Origin: Phycisphaeraceae bacterium
GTDB lineage: Bacteria; Planctomycetota; Phycisphaerae; Phycisphaerales; UBA1924
Assembly (NCBI GenBank): GCA_019454185.1
Contig: CP075368.1
Location: 3,575,649 to 3,639,648, forward strand
DNA length: 64,000 nucleotides
Direction: 5' to 3'
Below are positions 17,673-26,964 of this stretch, piece after piece (position 1 is the stretch's first letter; each line of letters begins with the position of its first letter). The notes under the pieces were generated by a model that saw only the letters and a program-made list of their open reading frames with translations, did no database searches and was not told the DNA's origin. Both the position numbers and the translations under genes were made by a program.

Positions 17673-20600
17673 TGGAGAGCTCGTGGATCCATCACGCGAT
17701 GGGGCTACACGCGATCGGGCGTGCAGGTGCGAGCCCGCTCGCCTCGATCACGCTCGGCCCGGTCCAGTTCGATTCTCCGGTGTTCTTGATACTGCTACCG
17801 GTGCTGATTGCGCTCGCGATCTGGATCGCGCGTCGGAATCTCTCGGGGCTGAGTTCCGCCTCTCGCAAGGTCGCCATCGGGATTCGCCTGCTCCTCATCA
17901 CGCTGCTCGTGCTCGTGCTCTCGGAGCCCCAGACTCGTAGGACCAGCAAGGACGTCAGCGTGACGGCCGTGTTGGATGCAAGCCGCTCGATCCCCGCGCC
18001 GCTGGTGGCGCAGATGGACCGTTTCATCGCGGAAGCCGCACAGCTTCACAAACAATCCGGCGACCGTCTGGGCGTCATCACGGTTGCCCGCGATGCCCGC
18101 GTGCAGGATCTGCCCCGCCCGCAGGTGCAGGGTGTGGATCGCAAGGACACGGGGCCGCTGGACGGGACCGATCTCGCCTCGGCGATACGTCTGGCGATGG
18201 CAGTGATGCCGAAGGATGCCGCGAACCGGCTCTTGCTGATCTCCGACGGAAACGAGACGGCTGGTTCGCTTCTGCAGGCGGCCCAGGCAGCGCGGGCCGC
18301 GGGCGTTCCAATCGATGTCGTGCCGATCGTGTACGAGCACAAGAGCGAGGTCATCGTCGAGCGTCTCGTGGTTCCCGCCACGGCCCGGATGGGTGAGACG
18401 GTCGCGGTCAAGGTGGTGTTGACGGCGACAGCCCCCGTCGAGGGGCTTCTGTCGATCATGCAGAACGGCACGAAGATCGATCTCGATCCGGACACGCCCG
18501 ATCTCTCGATGCCGGTCTCTCTCACAGCGGGCGTGAACGTCAAGGTCATCCCGCTGACGCTCTTCGCCGCAGGGCCGCAGGAGTTCGAGGCGATCTTCGA
18601 GCCGCTCGTCGGCGAGGGGGGCGAGTCGGGCGATGCGATCATGGAGAACAACCGGGCACTCGCGGTCTCCTTTGTCGCGGGGCGCGGCCGGGTCCTCCTT
18701 GTCTCCCGAAGCGAGCAGGAGTCGAGGCCGTTTGCAGAGGCGATGGCCGCGGGCCGGATCGACGCCAGCGTCATCCCGTCCGAGCAGTTCCCGGGCTCGC
18801 TCACGGAACTCAACGGCTTCGACGCCGTGGTCCTGATCAACCAGAACGCGTACGAGTACACGCTCGCGCAGCAGGTCGCGATGCGTCAGTATGTCCACGA
18901 CTCGGGCGGCGGGCTCGTCATGATCGGCGGACCGGATTCCTTCGGCGCGGGCGGGTGGATCGGCTCGCCGATCGAAGAGGTCCTCCCGGTTCGCCTCGAT
19001 CCTCCGCAGAAGCGTCAGATGCCGCGCGGTGCGCTGGTCCTGATCATCCACTCTGTCGAGATGCCGCAGGGCGTTTTCTACGGCAAGCAGGTCGCGAACG
19101 CGGCGGTCGACGCCCTCTCTCGCCTCGATCTCGCGGGGATCATCGAGTACTCATGGGGCAACGCGACCGACTGGGTGCATCCGCTGGTCGAGCTGGGGGA
19201 CAAGAGCCAGATCAAGCAGGCGATCAACGGCTTGCAGTTCGGCGATATGCAGGACTTCTCGCCGTCATTCAATCTGGCATTGCAGGGGCTGCTGCGGGTT
19301 CAGGCAGGCCAGAAGCACGTGATCATGATCTCGGACGGCGATCCGACGCTGCCGCCACGCTCGCTGCTCCAGAAGTTCGTTGACGCGAAGATCTCTGTGA
19401 GCACAGTCGGCGTCTTCCCGCACTCACCGGCGGACACGGCGCGAATGAGCACGATCGCGCGCGACACCGGCGGCCAGCACTACGAGATCACAACCCAGGC
19501 GGCGCTCGCGACACTCCCGCAGATCTTCATCAAGGAGGCGCAGACGATCCGTCGCTCGCTGATCTGGGAGGGGCAGGCATTCGCGCCGCGGATCGTCGAT
19601 GCCGCCGCCGAAACGATGCGGGGTATCTCGGGCGTGCCGCCGATCTCGGGCTACGTCGTGACGGCGGATCGCGAGGGTCTGAGCGTCGTGACGATGCGAG
19701 GACAAGAGAACGACCCGATCGCTGCCCAGTGGCAGTTCGGGCTCGGGCGTTCCGTGGCCTTCACATCGGATGCCGCCACGCGCTGGAGCCCGGCGTGGGT
19801 CTCGTGGCCGGGCTTCAACCAGTTCTGGCAGCAGCACATCCGCTGGGCGATGCGCCCCTCGGGATCCGCGAACGTCCGCGTGACGACGGAGAACAGGGGC
19901 GACCAGACGCTCATCTCGATCGACGCGCTCGACCAGAACGGCGAGCGACTGAACTTTGCCCAGTTCCGAGGGCGCCTTGCCCTCCCCGATGGCGGAGGAC
20001 AGGACGTCCAGGTGCAGCAGATCGGGCCCGGGCGATACGAGGCCCGTGTGCCGACCGAGCAGGCGGGGACCTACTTGCTCGGGCTGAGGTACGCCGCTCG
20101 TCCCGAAGAAAGCGGCCCGATGATCGAGGGAACCGTGCAGGCGGCGATCACCAGACCCTTCGCCGATGAGTTCCGCGCGATCCGCGACAACGCGCCGCTC
20201 CTGAGGCAGATCGCTGAGATGACCGGCGGCAAAGTCCTGTCATCCGACCCGCGTCAGGCGGAGCTTTGGAGGCGGGACGACATCAGCATGCCGGTCGCGA
20301 CAACCCCGATCTGGCTGACGCTCGCCATCTGCTCGATCGCGCTCTTTCTGGCCGATGTCGGTGTGCGCCGTGTCCGCATCGATCCCCACGCGATCGCAAG
20401 GCGCATCGCAGGGCTCTTCGGTGCTTCCAAAGTGAAACAAGGTGCGCAGATCGGGTCGTTGCAGGCCGCTCGCGACAAGGCACGCGAGCGCATGAGCGAA
20501 GCGGACCGAGGAAGCAGGACAGATCGCGCCGCCGATCCGGCACCGACGCCGATCGCAGACGTCGCGGCACGCAAGTTCGAGAGCGGCCCGGGCACAAAGC

Positions 20601-20791
20601 CCGACGCCTCCAGCCCTCTGTCGAGCATCCGCTCATCCGACGCACCGGGCGAGAGACCGAAGCCCCGCGCGGGTGCGAGCGAGATCAAGAGCGCGGAAGA
20701 GGGAATGTCCGCCTTGATGAAGGCCAAGAAGCGAGCCCAGGAACAGATCGACGACCAGTCGCGCCCGCGCGACGACAAGAAGCAGGACTGA
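17669..20791 (+). CDS. Membrane-anchored VWA and glutamine-amidotransferase-like protein
   Basis: 1040 aa. Two N-terminal membrane segments (about 36-54 and 68-85) are followed by a VWA-like domain with the metal-site motif DASRS (103-107). A class-I amidotransferase-like domain with GGPDSFGAGGW lies in the middle, a second VWA-like segment (KHVIMISDGDPTLP) follows, and another membrane span (IWLTLAICSIALFLADVG) precedes a charged tail of about 150 residues. The family is common in planctomycetes next to moxR and DUF58 genes. The ATG overlaps the previous stop and follows a run of six Gs. A role in a MoxR-dependent envelope complex is inferred. Confidence 0.8.
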   Translation: MMESSWIHHAMGLHAIGRAGASPLASITLGPVQFDSPVFLILLPVLIALAIWIARRNLSGLSSASRKVAIGIRLLLITLLVLVLSEPQTRRTSKDVSVTAVLDASRSIPAPLVAQMDRFIAEAAQLHKQSGDRLGVITVARDARVQDLPRPQVQGVDRKDTGPLDGTDLASAIRLAMAVMPKDAANRLLLISDGNETAGSLLQAAQAARAAGVPIDVVPIVYEHKSEVIVERLVVPATARMGETVAVKVVLTATAPVEGLLSIMQNGTKIDLDPDTPDLSMPVSLTAGVNVKVIPLTLFAAGPQEFEAIFEPLVGEGGESGDAIMENNRALAVSFVAGRGRVLLVSRSEQESRPFAEAMAAGRIDASVIPSEQFPGSLTELNGFDAVVLINQNAYEYTLAQQVAMRQYVHDSGGGLVMIGGPDSFGAGGWIGSPIEEVLPVRLDPPQKRQMPRGALVLIIHSVEMPQGVFYGKQVANAAVDALSRLDLAGIIEYSWGNATDWVHPLVELGDKSQIKQAINGLQFGDMQDFSPSFNLALQGLLRVQAGQKHVIMISDGDPTLPPRSLLQKFVDAKISVSTVGVFPHSPADTARMSTIARDTGGQHYEITTQAALATLPQIFIKEAQTIRRSLIWEGQAFAPRIVDAAAETMRGISGVPPISGYVVTADREGLSVVTMRGQENDPIAAQWQFGLGRSVAFTSDAATRWSPAWVSWPGFNQFWQQHIRWAMRPSGSANVRVTTENRGDQTLISIDALDQNGERLNFAQFRGRLALPDGGGQDVQVQQIGPGRYEARVPTEQAGTYLLGLRYAARPEESGPMIEGTVQAAITRPFADEFRAIRDNAPLLRQIAEMTGGKVLSSDPRQAELWRRDDISMPVATTPIWLTLAICSIALFLADVGVRRVRIDPHAIARRIAGLFGASKVKQGAQIGSLQAARDKARERMSEADRGSRTDRAADPAPTPIADVAARKFESGPGTKPDASSPLSSIRSSDAPGERPKPRAGASEIKSAEEGMSALMKAKKRAQEQIDDQSRPRDDKKQD

Positions 20792-20846
20792 CCAAAGACG
20801 ACCCACCGGCCGGACACCGTTCGGCACACAGGACGGAGCGTGAATC

Positions 20847-21902
<1,056 letters not shown>

Positions 21903-21907
21903 GGGAG

Positions 21908-21927
21908 CCCCGAGCGCAAGCTCGGGG
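21908..21927 (+). terminator. GCAA-tetraloop hairpin after moxR (no T-tract)
   Basis: A perfect 8-bp stem, CCCCGAGC / GCTCGGGG, closes a GCAA loop (a GNRA tetraloop) six bases after the moxR stop. No run of T follows, so it is more likely an mRNA stabiliser or attenuation point between moxR and the genes behind it than a strong terminator. Confidence 0.5.
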
Positions 21928-22033
21928 AGTACAACGAGGTCGTGCGGCTCAAGATGCAGAGAACGCAGATCGAGGACCCGCTTGGGCGGGGGCCGCAGAG
22001 AAGCGCGGAGTGACGCAGAGAAAGGAAAGCTCC

Positions 22034-22567
22034 ATGGACCGAGCAGTCATCGCAATGGGCATCGTTGGACTGGGGATCCTCGCGGGCGGCTGCAAGTCTC
22101 ACCAAAGCCCGATCTTCGCGAAGTCCGAGTACGTCCGAGCATCATCCCTCGCCGGCACGTGGACATCGACCGACGGACGCACGTTCACGATCCGCGAGAC
22201 GCCCGGAGGCGGGCTGGTGATCGGCGAGGGGAGCGAGTCGCACACCGGCGTGCTCGTCAACATCGGCGGCTCATCCATACTTGAGATCCCCATGAGCGAT
22301 CCCTCGCGTATGTCCGTCGACGCCTCGCCCGTCTACCACTACGGACTTGTAAAGGTCAGCGGCGACACGATGGAGCACCAGGGCCTGAGCCCGGCGTGGC
22401 TGGCGAGCCAGCAGCAGCAGAGCAGCGCGATCGTTGCCGCGCCCCTCGCGAGCGGCACGGGAACCGTGACGGCGACGGACCCTGAGACGATGCGCGGGCT
22501 GCTCAAGAAAGCCGTCGCGGATCCGAACGCCTGGGGAGCGAAGGAAATCCTGACACGCAGGCCATAG
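22034..22567 (+). CDS. Small lipoprotein of unknown function
   Basis: 177 aa. The N-terminus MDRAVIAMGIVGLGILAGGC ends in a lipobox with Cys20. The mature part has a short beta-rich block (SLAGTWTSTDGRTFTIRETPGGGLVIGEG) that resembles small lipocalin-like or copper-resistance-type folds, but I cannot name a family. AAAGGAAAG lies just upstream of ATG 22034. It lies between moxR and the GxxExxY element, and copies of an AGAGAACGCAG sequence flank it on both sides (about 21955 and 22596). Confidence 0.7.
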   Translation: MDRAVIAMGIVGLGILAGGCKSHQSPIFAKSEYVRASSLAGTWTSTDGRTFTIRETPGGGLVIGEGSESHTGVLVNIGGSSILEIPMSDPSRMSVDASPVYHYGLVKVSGDTMEHQGLSPAWLASQQQQSSAIVAAPLASGTGTVTATDPETMRGLLKKAVADPNAWGAKEILTRRP

Positions 22568-22621
22568 TCCAGCATGGTGTGTGAGTGAGGCAAAGAGAAC
22601 GCAGAGGACGCAGGGGTTCTT

Positions 22622-22650
22622 GAACGCGAAGATCGCGAAGGTCTCGAAGG
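22622..22650 (+). repeat. Left arm of inverted repeat around the GxxExxY gene
   Basis: Three 9-bp units of the form NNCGCGAAG: AACGCGAAG, ATCGCGAAG, GTCTCGAAG. The first 20 bases (22622-22641) are the exact reverse complement of 23109-23128. The arm ends just before the Shine-Dalgarno sequence and start of the enclosed gene. Confidence 0.92.
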
Positions 22651-22658
22651 AAGGCGAT

Positions 22659-23150
22659 GTGAATGAGCCGCTCGACAACTCAGGGGCTTTCCGGAAGGAG
22701 TTGCCCGCCGATCTTGAGCGGATCGCGCACACACTGATTGGTGCCGCGATTGAGGTTCATCGCGAGCTTGGCCCCGGGTTGCTTGAATCCGTTTATGAGG
22801 AGGCTCTCGTGCATGAACTTTGCACACGGGGCCTGCGAGCACAGAGGCAAGTTGCGCTGGACGTTGTATACAAGGGCGCGGTGATCAAGGGGCAGCGGCT
22901 CGACCTAGTCGTGGAAGGACTGATTGTTGTGGAACTGAAGGCCATTGCAAAGCTGGCGGACTTGCACGGAGCCCAGTTGCTGTCATACCTGCGAGCGGCT
23001 CGTTTGCCACTCGGCTTGTTGTTCAACTTCAATGTGATGGTCCTTCGTGACGGTATGAGGCGAGTTCTCAATGAGCGTGCCATAGAGACTTTCTCTCCTC
23101 TTGTTGTCCCTTCGCGATCTTCGCGTTCTTCGCGTTCAGGAATGGATTGA
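22659..23150 (+). CDS. GxxExxY protein (PD-(D/E)XK nuclease-like fold)
   Basis: 163 aa. Seen: HRELGPGLLESVYEEAL with the family motif G-L-L-E-S-V-Y at 40-46, and a PD-(D/E)XK-like core RLDLVVEGLIVVELKA (Asp82, Glu92, Lys94), matching the GxxExxY family (TIGR04256 / PDDEXK_3). Biological function is not established. GTG 22659 follows GAAGGAAGG; a longer form from GTG 22581 would translate the left repeat. The last residues (SRSSRSSRSGMD) are encoded by the right repeat arm, and the stop overlaps the DUF58 ATG at 23150. The gene thus interrupts the moxR/DUF58/VWA operon as a cassette bounded by a perfect 20-bp inverted repeat. Confidence 0.88.
   Translation: MNEPLDNSGAFRKELPADLERIAHTLIGAAIEVHRELGPGLLESVYEEALVHELCTRGLRAQRQVALDVVYKGAVIKGQRLDLVVEGLIVVELKAIAKLADLHGAQLLSYLRAARLPLGLLFNFNVMVLRDGMRRVLNERAIETFSPLVVPSRSSRSSRSGMD
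23109..23140 (+). repeat. Right arm of inverted repeat around the GxxExxY gene
   Basis: Units CTTCGCGAT, CTTCGCGTT, CTTCGCGTT. Bases 23109-23128 are the exact reverse complement of 22622-22641. The arm lies inside the 3' end of the GxxExxY frame, and the CAGGA after it serves as the likely Shine-Dalgarno sequence of the DUF58 gene. Confidence 0.92.
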
Positions 23151-24082
23151 TGCTGCGTACAACCACCATCTCCCGCCCCACCTCGATCGACGACCTGCTC
23201 GACGGCCGCCTCGCCGCGCGAATCTCGCAGCTCGACCTCGCCTCCAAGAAGATCTTCGCCGGCAAGATGAAAGGCGAGCGCCGCTCCAAGAAACGAGGCG
23301 AGTCCGTCGAGTTCGCCGATCACCGCCCCTATGTCACCGGCGACGACCTCCGCCACATCGACTGGAACATCTTCGGTCGCCTCGACCGACTCTTCCTCAA
23401 GCTCTTCCTCGAAGAGGAAGACCTCTCGCTGCACGTCGTGATCGATGCGTCGGCCTCCAGCGACTGCGGCGAGCCCAACAAGTTCCTCTTCATGCAGAAG
23501 GCCGCCATGGCCCTCTCGTACCTCGGCCTCGCCAACTACAACCGCGTCGCCGCGACGGCGATCGGCGGCGGGCCGCGCGCCGAGGGCAGCATCTCGGGGA
23601 GCATCCGCGACCTGCGAGGCAAGCGCCGCGCCCTGGAGATGGGCTCATTCCTCTGTGGGCTGACGCCCGAAGGCCCGACCAACTTCGGCGAGGCCGCCAA
23701 GCGCATCTCCCTTACCCGGCGAGGCAGGGGCGTCATGGTCGTCCTCTCCGATTTCTTCATGAAAGAGGGCTACGAGACCGGCCTGCGCCTGTTGGTGGGC
23801 CGCGGCTACGACGTCTTCGCGATCCAGGTCCTCAGCCCGCAGGAGGTCGCGCCCGAGATCGCCGGCGACCTGCGCCTGAAGGATGTCGAGGATGGCGACA
23901 TGGCCGAGGTCACGATCTCCGCCCCGCTCATCAAGAAGTACAAGCAGAATCTCGCCGCCTACTGCGACCAGTTCCGCCTCTTCTGTGCAAGGCGCGAGAT
24001 CACCGCCATCACCGTGCAGAGCGACCTCTCCGTCGAGGCCCTGATCCTCGACTATCTCCAGACGAGGGGGCTCTTGCGATGA
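23150..24082 (+). CDS. DUF58 domain-containing protein
   Basis: 310 aa, cytosolic. Seen: SRRxKRGESVEF-like block (about 45-55), DHRPYVTGDDLRHIDWNIFGRLDRLFLKLFLEEEDL (57-91), the DUF58 signature, followed by the degenerate VWA-type strand HVVIDASASS. DUF58 proteins sit beside MoxR ATPases and VWA membrane proteins. ATG 23150 (preceded by an in-frame TTG at 23147) has AGGA eight bases upstream, supplied by the inserted element's right arm. Its stop overlaps the next start (ATGA). Confidence 0.9.
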   Translation: MLRTTTISRPTSIDDLLDGRLAARISQLDLASKKIFAGKMKGERRSKKRGESVEFADHRPYVTGDDLRHIDWNIFGRLDRLFLKLFLEEEDLSLHVVIDASASSDCGEPNKFLFMQKAAMALSYLGLANYNRVAATAIGGGPRAEGSISGSIRDLRGKRRALEMGSFLCGLTPEGPTNFGEAAKRISLTRRGRGVMVVLSDFFMKEGYETGLRLLVGRGYDVFAIQVLSPQEVAPEIAGDLRLKDVEDGDMAEVTISAPLIKKYKQNLAAYCDQFRLFCARREITAITVQSDLSVEALILDYLQTRGLLR

Positions 24083-26178
24083 CCTGGCTCACCCCATGGG
24101 TCGGCGCGATCGCCGCGGCTGTCGCGATCCCCGCCCTCCTCATCCTCTACTTCCTGAAGCTCCGGAGACGCGACGTCGAAGTCTCCACCACGCTCCTCTG
24201 GAAGAAAGCGATCCAGGATCTCCAGGCCAACGCGCCCTTCCAACGCCTCCGCAGGAACCTGCTCCTTCTCCTCCAGCTCATCGTCCTCGCCGCCGCGCTC
24301 TTCGCCCTCGCGCAGCCGCAGTTCAAGGGTGCGACCACCAAGGGCCAACGCCACATCATCCTGATCGATCGCTCCGCATCCATGCAATCGCTCGACGCGC
24401 CATCGCCCTCGGGCGCGCCCCGCCCGGTGCAGCGTCTGGAAGCCGCGAAGAAAGAGGCGATCGATCTGATTGAGTCGCTGCGCGAGGCCAACGCCTTCCA
24501 GCCCAACATCGCGGACGAGGCGATGGTGATCGCCTTCGACACGACCGCCGAGGTCGTCGCCAACTTCACCTCCGACAAGGGCGCGCTCAAACGCGCCGTC
24601 GAATCCATCGCCGCCACCGATGGCGGTTCGCTCCTTGAAGAGGCGATGCGCCTCGCCCAGGCCCACGCCCCGCGCCGCGTCGTTGAGGGTCAGGCCATCG
24701 AGGGCTTGATCGCCGGCGAGCCCGTCACGATGCACCTCTGGTCCGATGGCGCGATCGCCGACGCCTCGCGCATCCTTCCCGGTGTTGAGAACGAGGTCGT
24801 GTACCACGCGGTCGGGCAGGAGGTCACCGCCAACATCGGCATCACCAGCATCAGGGCCGAGCGGGACTTTGAGAACCCGACCCGCCTTGCCGTCTACATC
24901 TCGCTCCAGTCGTGCGACGACCGCGAGCGGACACTCGATGTCGAGCTCACGATCGACGGCGTTGTCGCCGGCGTGAAGACTGTCACACTCCCCGCGACCG
25001 AGCGCACGCCCGAGATCACGCCGGAGGCCGCCGAAGCCGGGAAGGCACCGGATCGCCCTGCCGCCGCGACGGGAGGCGTTGTCTTCGCGCTCGATCTCCC
25101 CCAGGGCGCGGTCATCACAGCCCGGCTGCGCACCGGCGGCGATGACGACCCTCGCGCAGACGTCCTCCGCGTGGACGACCGCGCCTCCATCATCGTGCCC
25201 CCCGCCAAGCGTCTCTCTGTAGCGATCGTGACGCGAGGCAATCTGTTCATTCAGGCCGCGCTCGGCGGGCTTCCTCTGGCGCGGCTCGTGACGTTCACCC
25301 CCGAACAGTTTCAGCAGGAGATCGACGCGCGCCGCTCGCGCGAGTTTGATGTCGTCATTCTGGACTCATGGCTTCCCCGTCTGCCGCAGGGCGAGACGCT
25401 CCCCCCGGGCAGGTGGCTGGTCTTCAACGCGGTTCCCGGCGGCACGCTGGGATTGATCGACGATGGTCCCGGCGATTCGGCCCTCTTCGTCGATTGGGCA
25501 CGCGAGCACCCCGTGATGCGCGGCCTCGTCCTCGACAACGCCGTGATCGCTGAGTCACGTCGCGTGCGCATTCCCGAGGGCAATCCCGTCGCGGTCCTCG
25601 CCACCATGTCCACCGGCCCCTCGATCACGGAGATCATCACGCCCGAGGCACGCGCGATCGTCGTCCCCTTCGATATCGCGCAGACAACCTGGCCCTTCGA
25701 CGTCTCATTCGTTGTCTTCAGCGCGTCCGCCGTCACGTATCTCGGTGCTGACGGCTCCGATCCCTCCACCCTCCGCATGCTCAGGCCCGGAGGCGTGCTC
25801 GCCGACGCGATTCCGCTCGGAGCCAGCGACCCGGTCCTGATCGAGCCGGACCAGCGCGAGACGCCCCTCGTCCTCGCCCCCGACAACCGGATCACCTTCG
25901 GCCCGATCCGACGCGCCGGCCTCTACCAGGTCAGATGGTCGGGCAGCGCGACCGATCCCGGCGCGGCACGCCCGCTCCGCACCTACGCAGCAAACATGAC
26001 CGACGCCTTCGAGTCTGATGTCAGGGCGCACAAACGCCTCGTGCTCGCATCCCGCACCATCGCCTCGGACCAGCAGGGCAAGGTACTCGACCGTCGCCTC
26101 TGGCCGTGGCTGCTTCTTGCCGCCTTGGCCGTGCTGATGTTCGAGTGGTACGTCTACAACCGCAAGGTTTACTACTAG
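24079..26178 (+). CDS. BatA-like membrane protein with VWA domain
   Basis: 699 aa. N-terminal membrane segments at about 7-26 and 60-78 flank the LWKKAIQDLQANAPFQRLRRN motif typical of the BatA N-terminal domain. A VWA domain follows with metal-site motif DRSAS at 97-101. A final membrane span, LWPWLLLAALAVLMFEWYVY, lies near the C-terminus. The family works with MoxR and DUF58 proteins in the bacterial aerotolerance-type locus; its exact activity is unknown. It is translationally coupled to the DUF58 gene by a 4-bp overlap and is the last gene of the cluster, converging on the nitroreductase. Confidence 0.87.
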   Translation: MTWLTPWVGAIAAAVAIPALLILYFLKLRRRDVEVSTTLLWKKAIQDLQANAPFQRLRRNLLLLLQLIVLAAALFALAQPQFKGATTKGQRHIILIDRSASMQSLDAPSPSGAPRPVQRLEAAKKEAIDLIESLREANAFQPNIADEAMVIAFDTTAEVVANFTSDKGALKRAVESIAATDGGSLLEEAMRLAQAHAPRRVVEGQAIEGLIAGEPVTMHLWSDGAIADASRILPGVENEVVYHAVGQEVTANIGITSIRAERDFENPTRLAVYISLQSCDDRERTLDVELTIDGVVAGVKTVTLPATERTPEITPEAAEAGKAPDRPAAATGGVVFALDLPQGAVITARLRTGGDDDPRADVLRVDDRASIIVPPAKRLSVAIVTRGNLFIQAALGGLPLARLVTFTPEQFQQEIDARRSREFDVVILDSWLPRLPQGETLPPGRWLVFNAVPGGTLGLIDDGPGDSALFVDWAREHPVMRGLVLDNAVIAESRRVRIPEGNPVAVLATMSTGPSITEIITPEARAIVVPFDIAQTTWPFDVSFVVFSASAVTYLGADGSDPSTLRMLRPGGVLADAIPLGASDPVLIEPDQRETPLVLAPDNRITFGPIRRAGLYQVRWSGSATDPGAARPLRTYAANMTDAFESDVRAHKRLVLASRTIASDQQGKVLDRRLWPWLLLAALAVLMFEWYVYNRKVYY

Positions 26179-26199
26179 GCCAACCTCGAAATCACGAAC

Positions 26200-26865
26200 T
26201 CAGGCCCGCATGACCAGGATCTCGTCAAGTGGCTTCCGCGTGATGTCCGGCACCACACAATCCTCCGATGCATAGCCGATCGGGATGAGCAGGTACGGCC
26301 GCTCATGCTCGGGCCTGCCCAGAATCTCTCCGAGAAACTTCATCGGGCTCGGCGTATGCGTCAGCGTCGCCAGCCCCGCATGGTGCGCCGCCGCGAGGAG
26401 CATCCCGACAGCGATCCCGACACTCTCGTTCACGTAATACACCTGCCCTCCCTCATCCGTCTTCATCATCTTGAAGACCACGATCAGCCAGGGCGCGATC
26501 TCCAGAAAGTCCTTGTTCTCATCCGTGCCGAAGGGTGCAAGATCGGCCAGCCATTCGGGCGGCGCGATCCGCCCGTAGAACTCCCGCTCTTCCTGCTCCG
26601 CCCCTTCGCGGATCTTCCGTTTGAGGGCCGGGTCCGACACCGCCACGAATCGCCACGGCTGCTTGTTCGCGCCCGACGGTGCGCTCCCCGCGGCACGGAC
26701 AACCCACTCGATCGTCTCGGCCGAGACGCTCCGATCGCTGAACATCCGGACTGAGCGTCGGCGGCTTATCACCTCGTAGAACGAACGCGCCGCCCGCTCC
26801 GGCGTCTGATCGGGCTTGAACGGGGTGTGAGGTAGATGGTTCGGGGGAAGCGCCACGGGCATCAT
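26200..26865 (-). CDS. Nitroreductase-family flavoprotein (iodotyrosine-deiodinase-like)
   Basis: 221 aa, cytosolic, FMN-dependent fold. Seen: the FMN-phosphate motif [14 protein letters not shown] near the N-terminus, [22 protein letters not shown], and the late [21 protein letters not shown] and [18 protein letters not shown] blocks. These blocks, including the active-site lid region, resemble bacterial homologues of iodotyrosine deiodinase more than classic NfsB. Substrate unknown. Divergent from the large secreted protein at 26965. Confidence 0.87.
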   Translation of the reverse strand: MMPVALPPNHLPHTPFKPDQTPERAARSFYEVISRRRSVRMFSDRSVSAETIEWVVRAAGSAPSGANKQPWRFVAVSDPALKRKIREGAEQEEREFYGRIAPPEWLADLAPFGTDENKDFLEIAPWLIVVFKMMKTDEGGQVYYVNESVGIAVGMLLAAAHHAGLATLTHTPSPMKFLGEILGRPEHERPYLLIPIGYASEDCVVPDITRKPLDEILVMRA

Positions 26866-26964
26866 CTCCGGCTTCGGGGGTGCAGATCAGAATGAGCGTA
26901 CCGAACACCGTCCTACGGTGCGTGCGATGCACGACCGGGCCGCAACCGGCCGATAGATGGTCTG

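Noticed and set aside
22581-22658. Longer start for the GxxExxY gene
   Set aside because: It would translate the left repeat arm; GTG 22659 has a better ribosome site (GAAGGAAGG) and agrees with the conserved family start.
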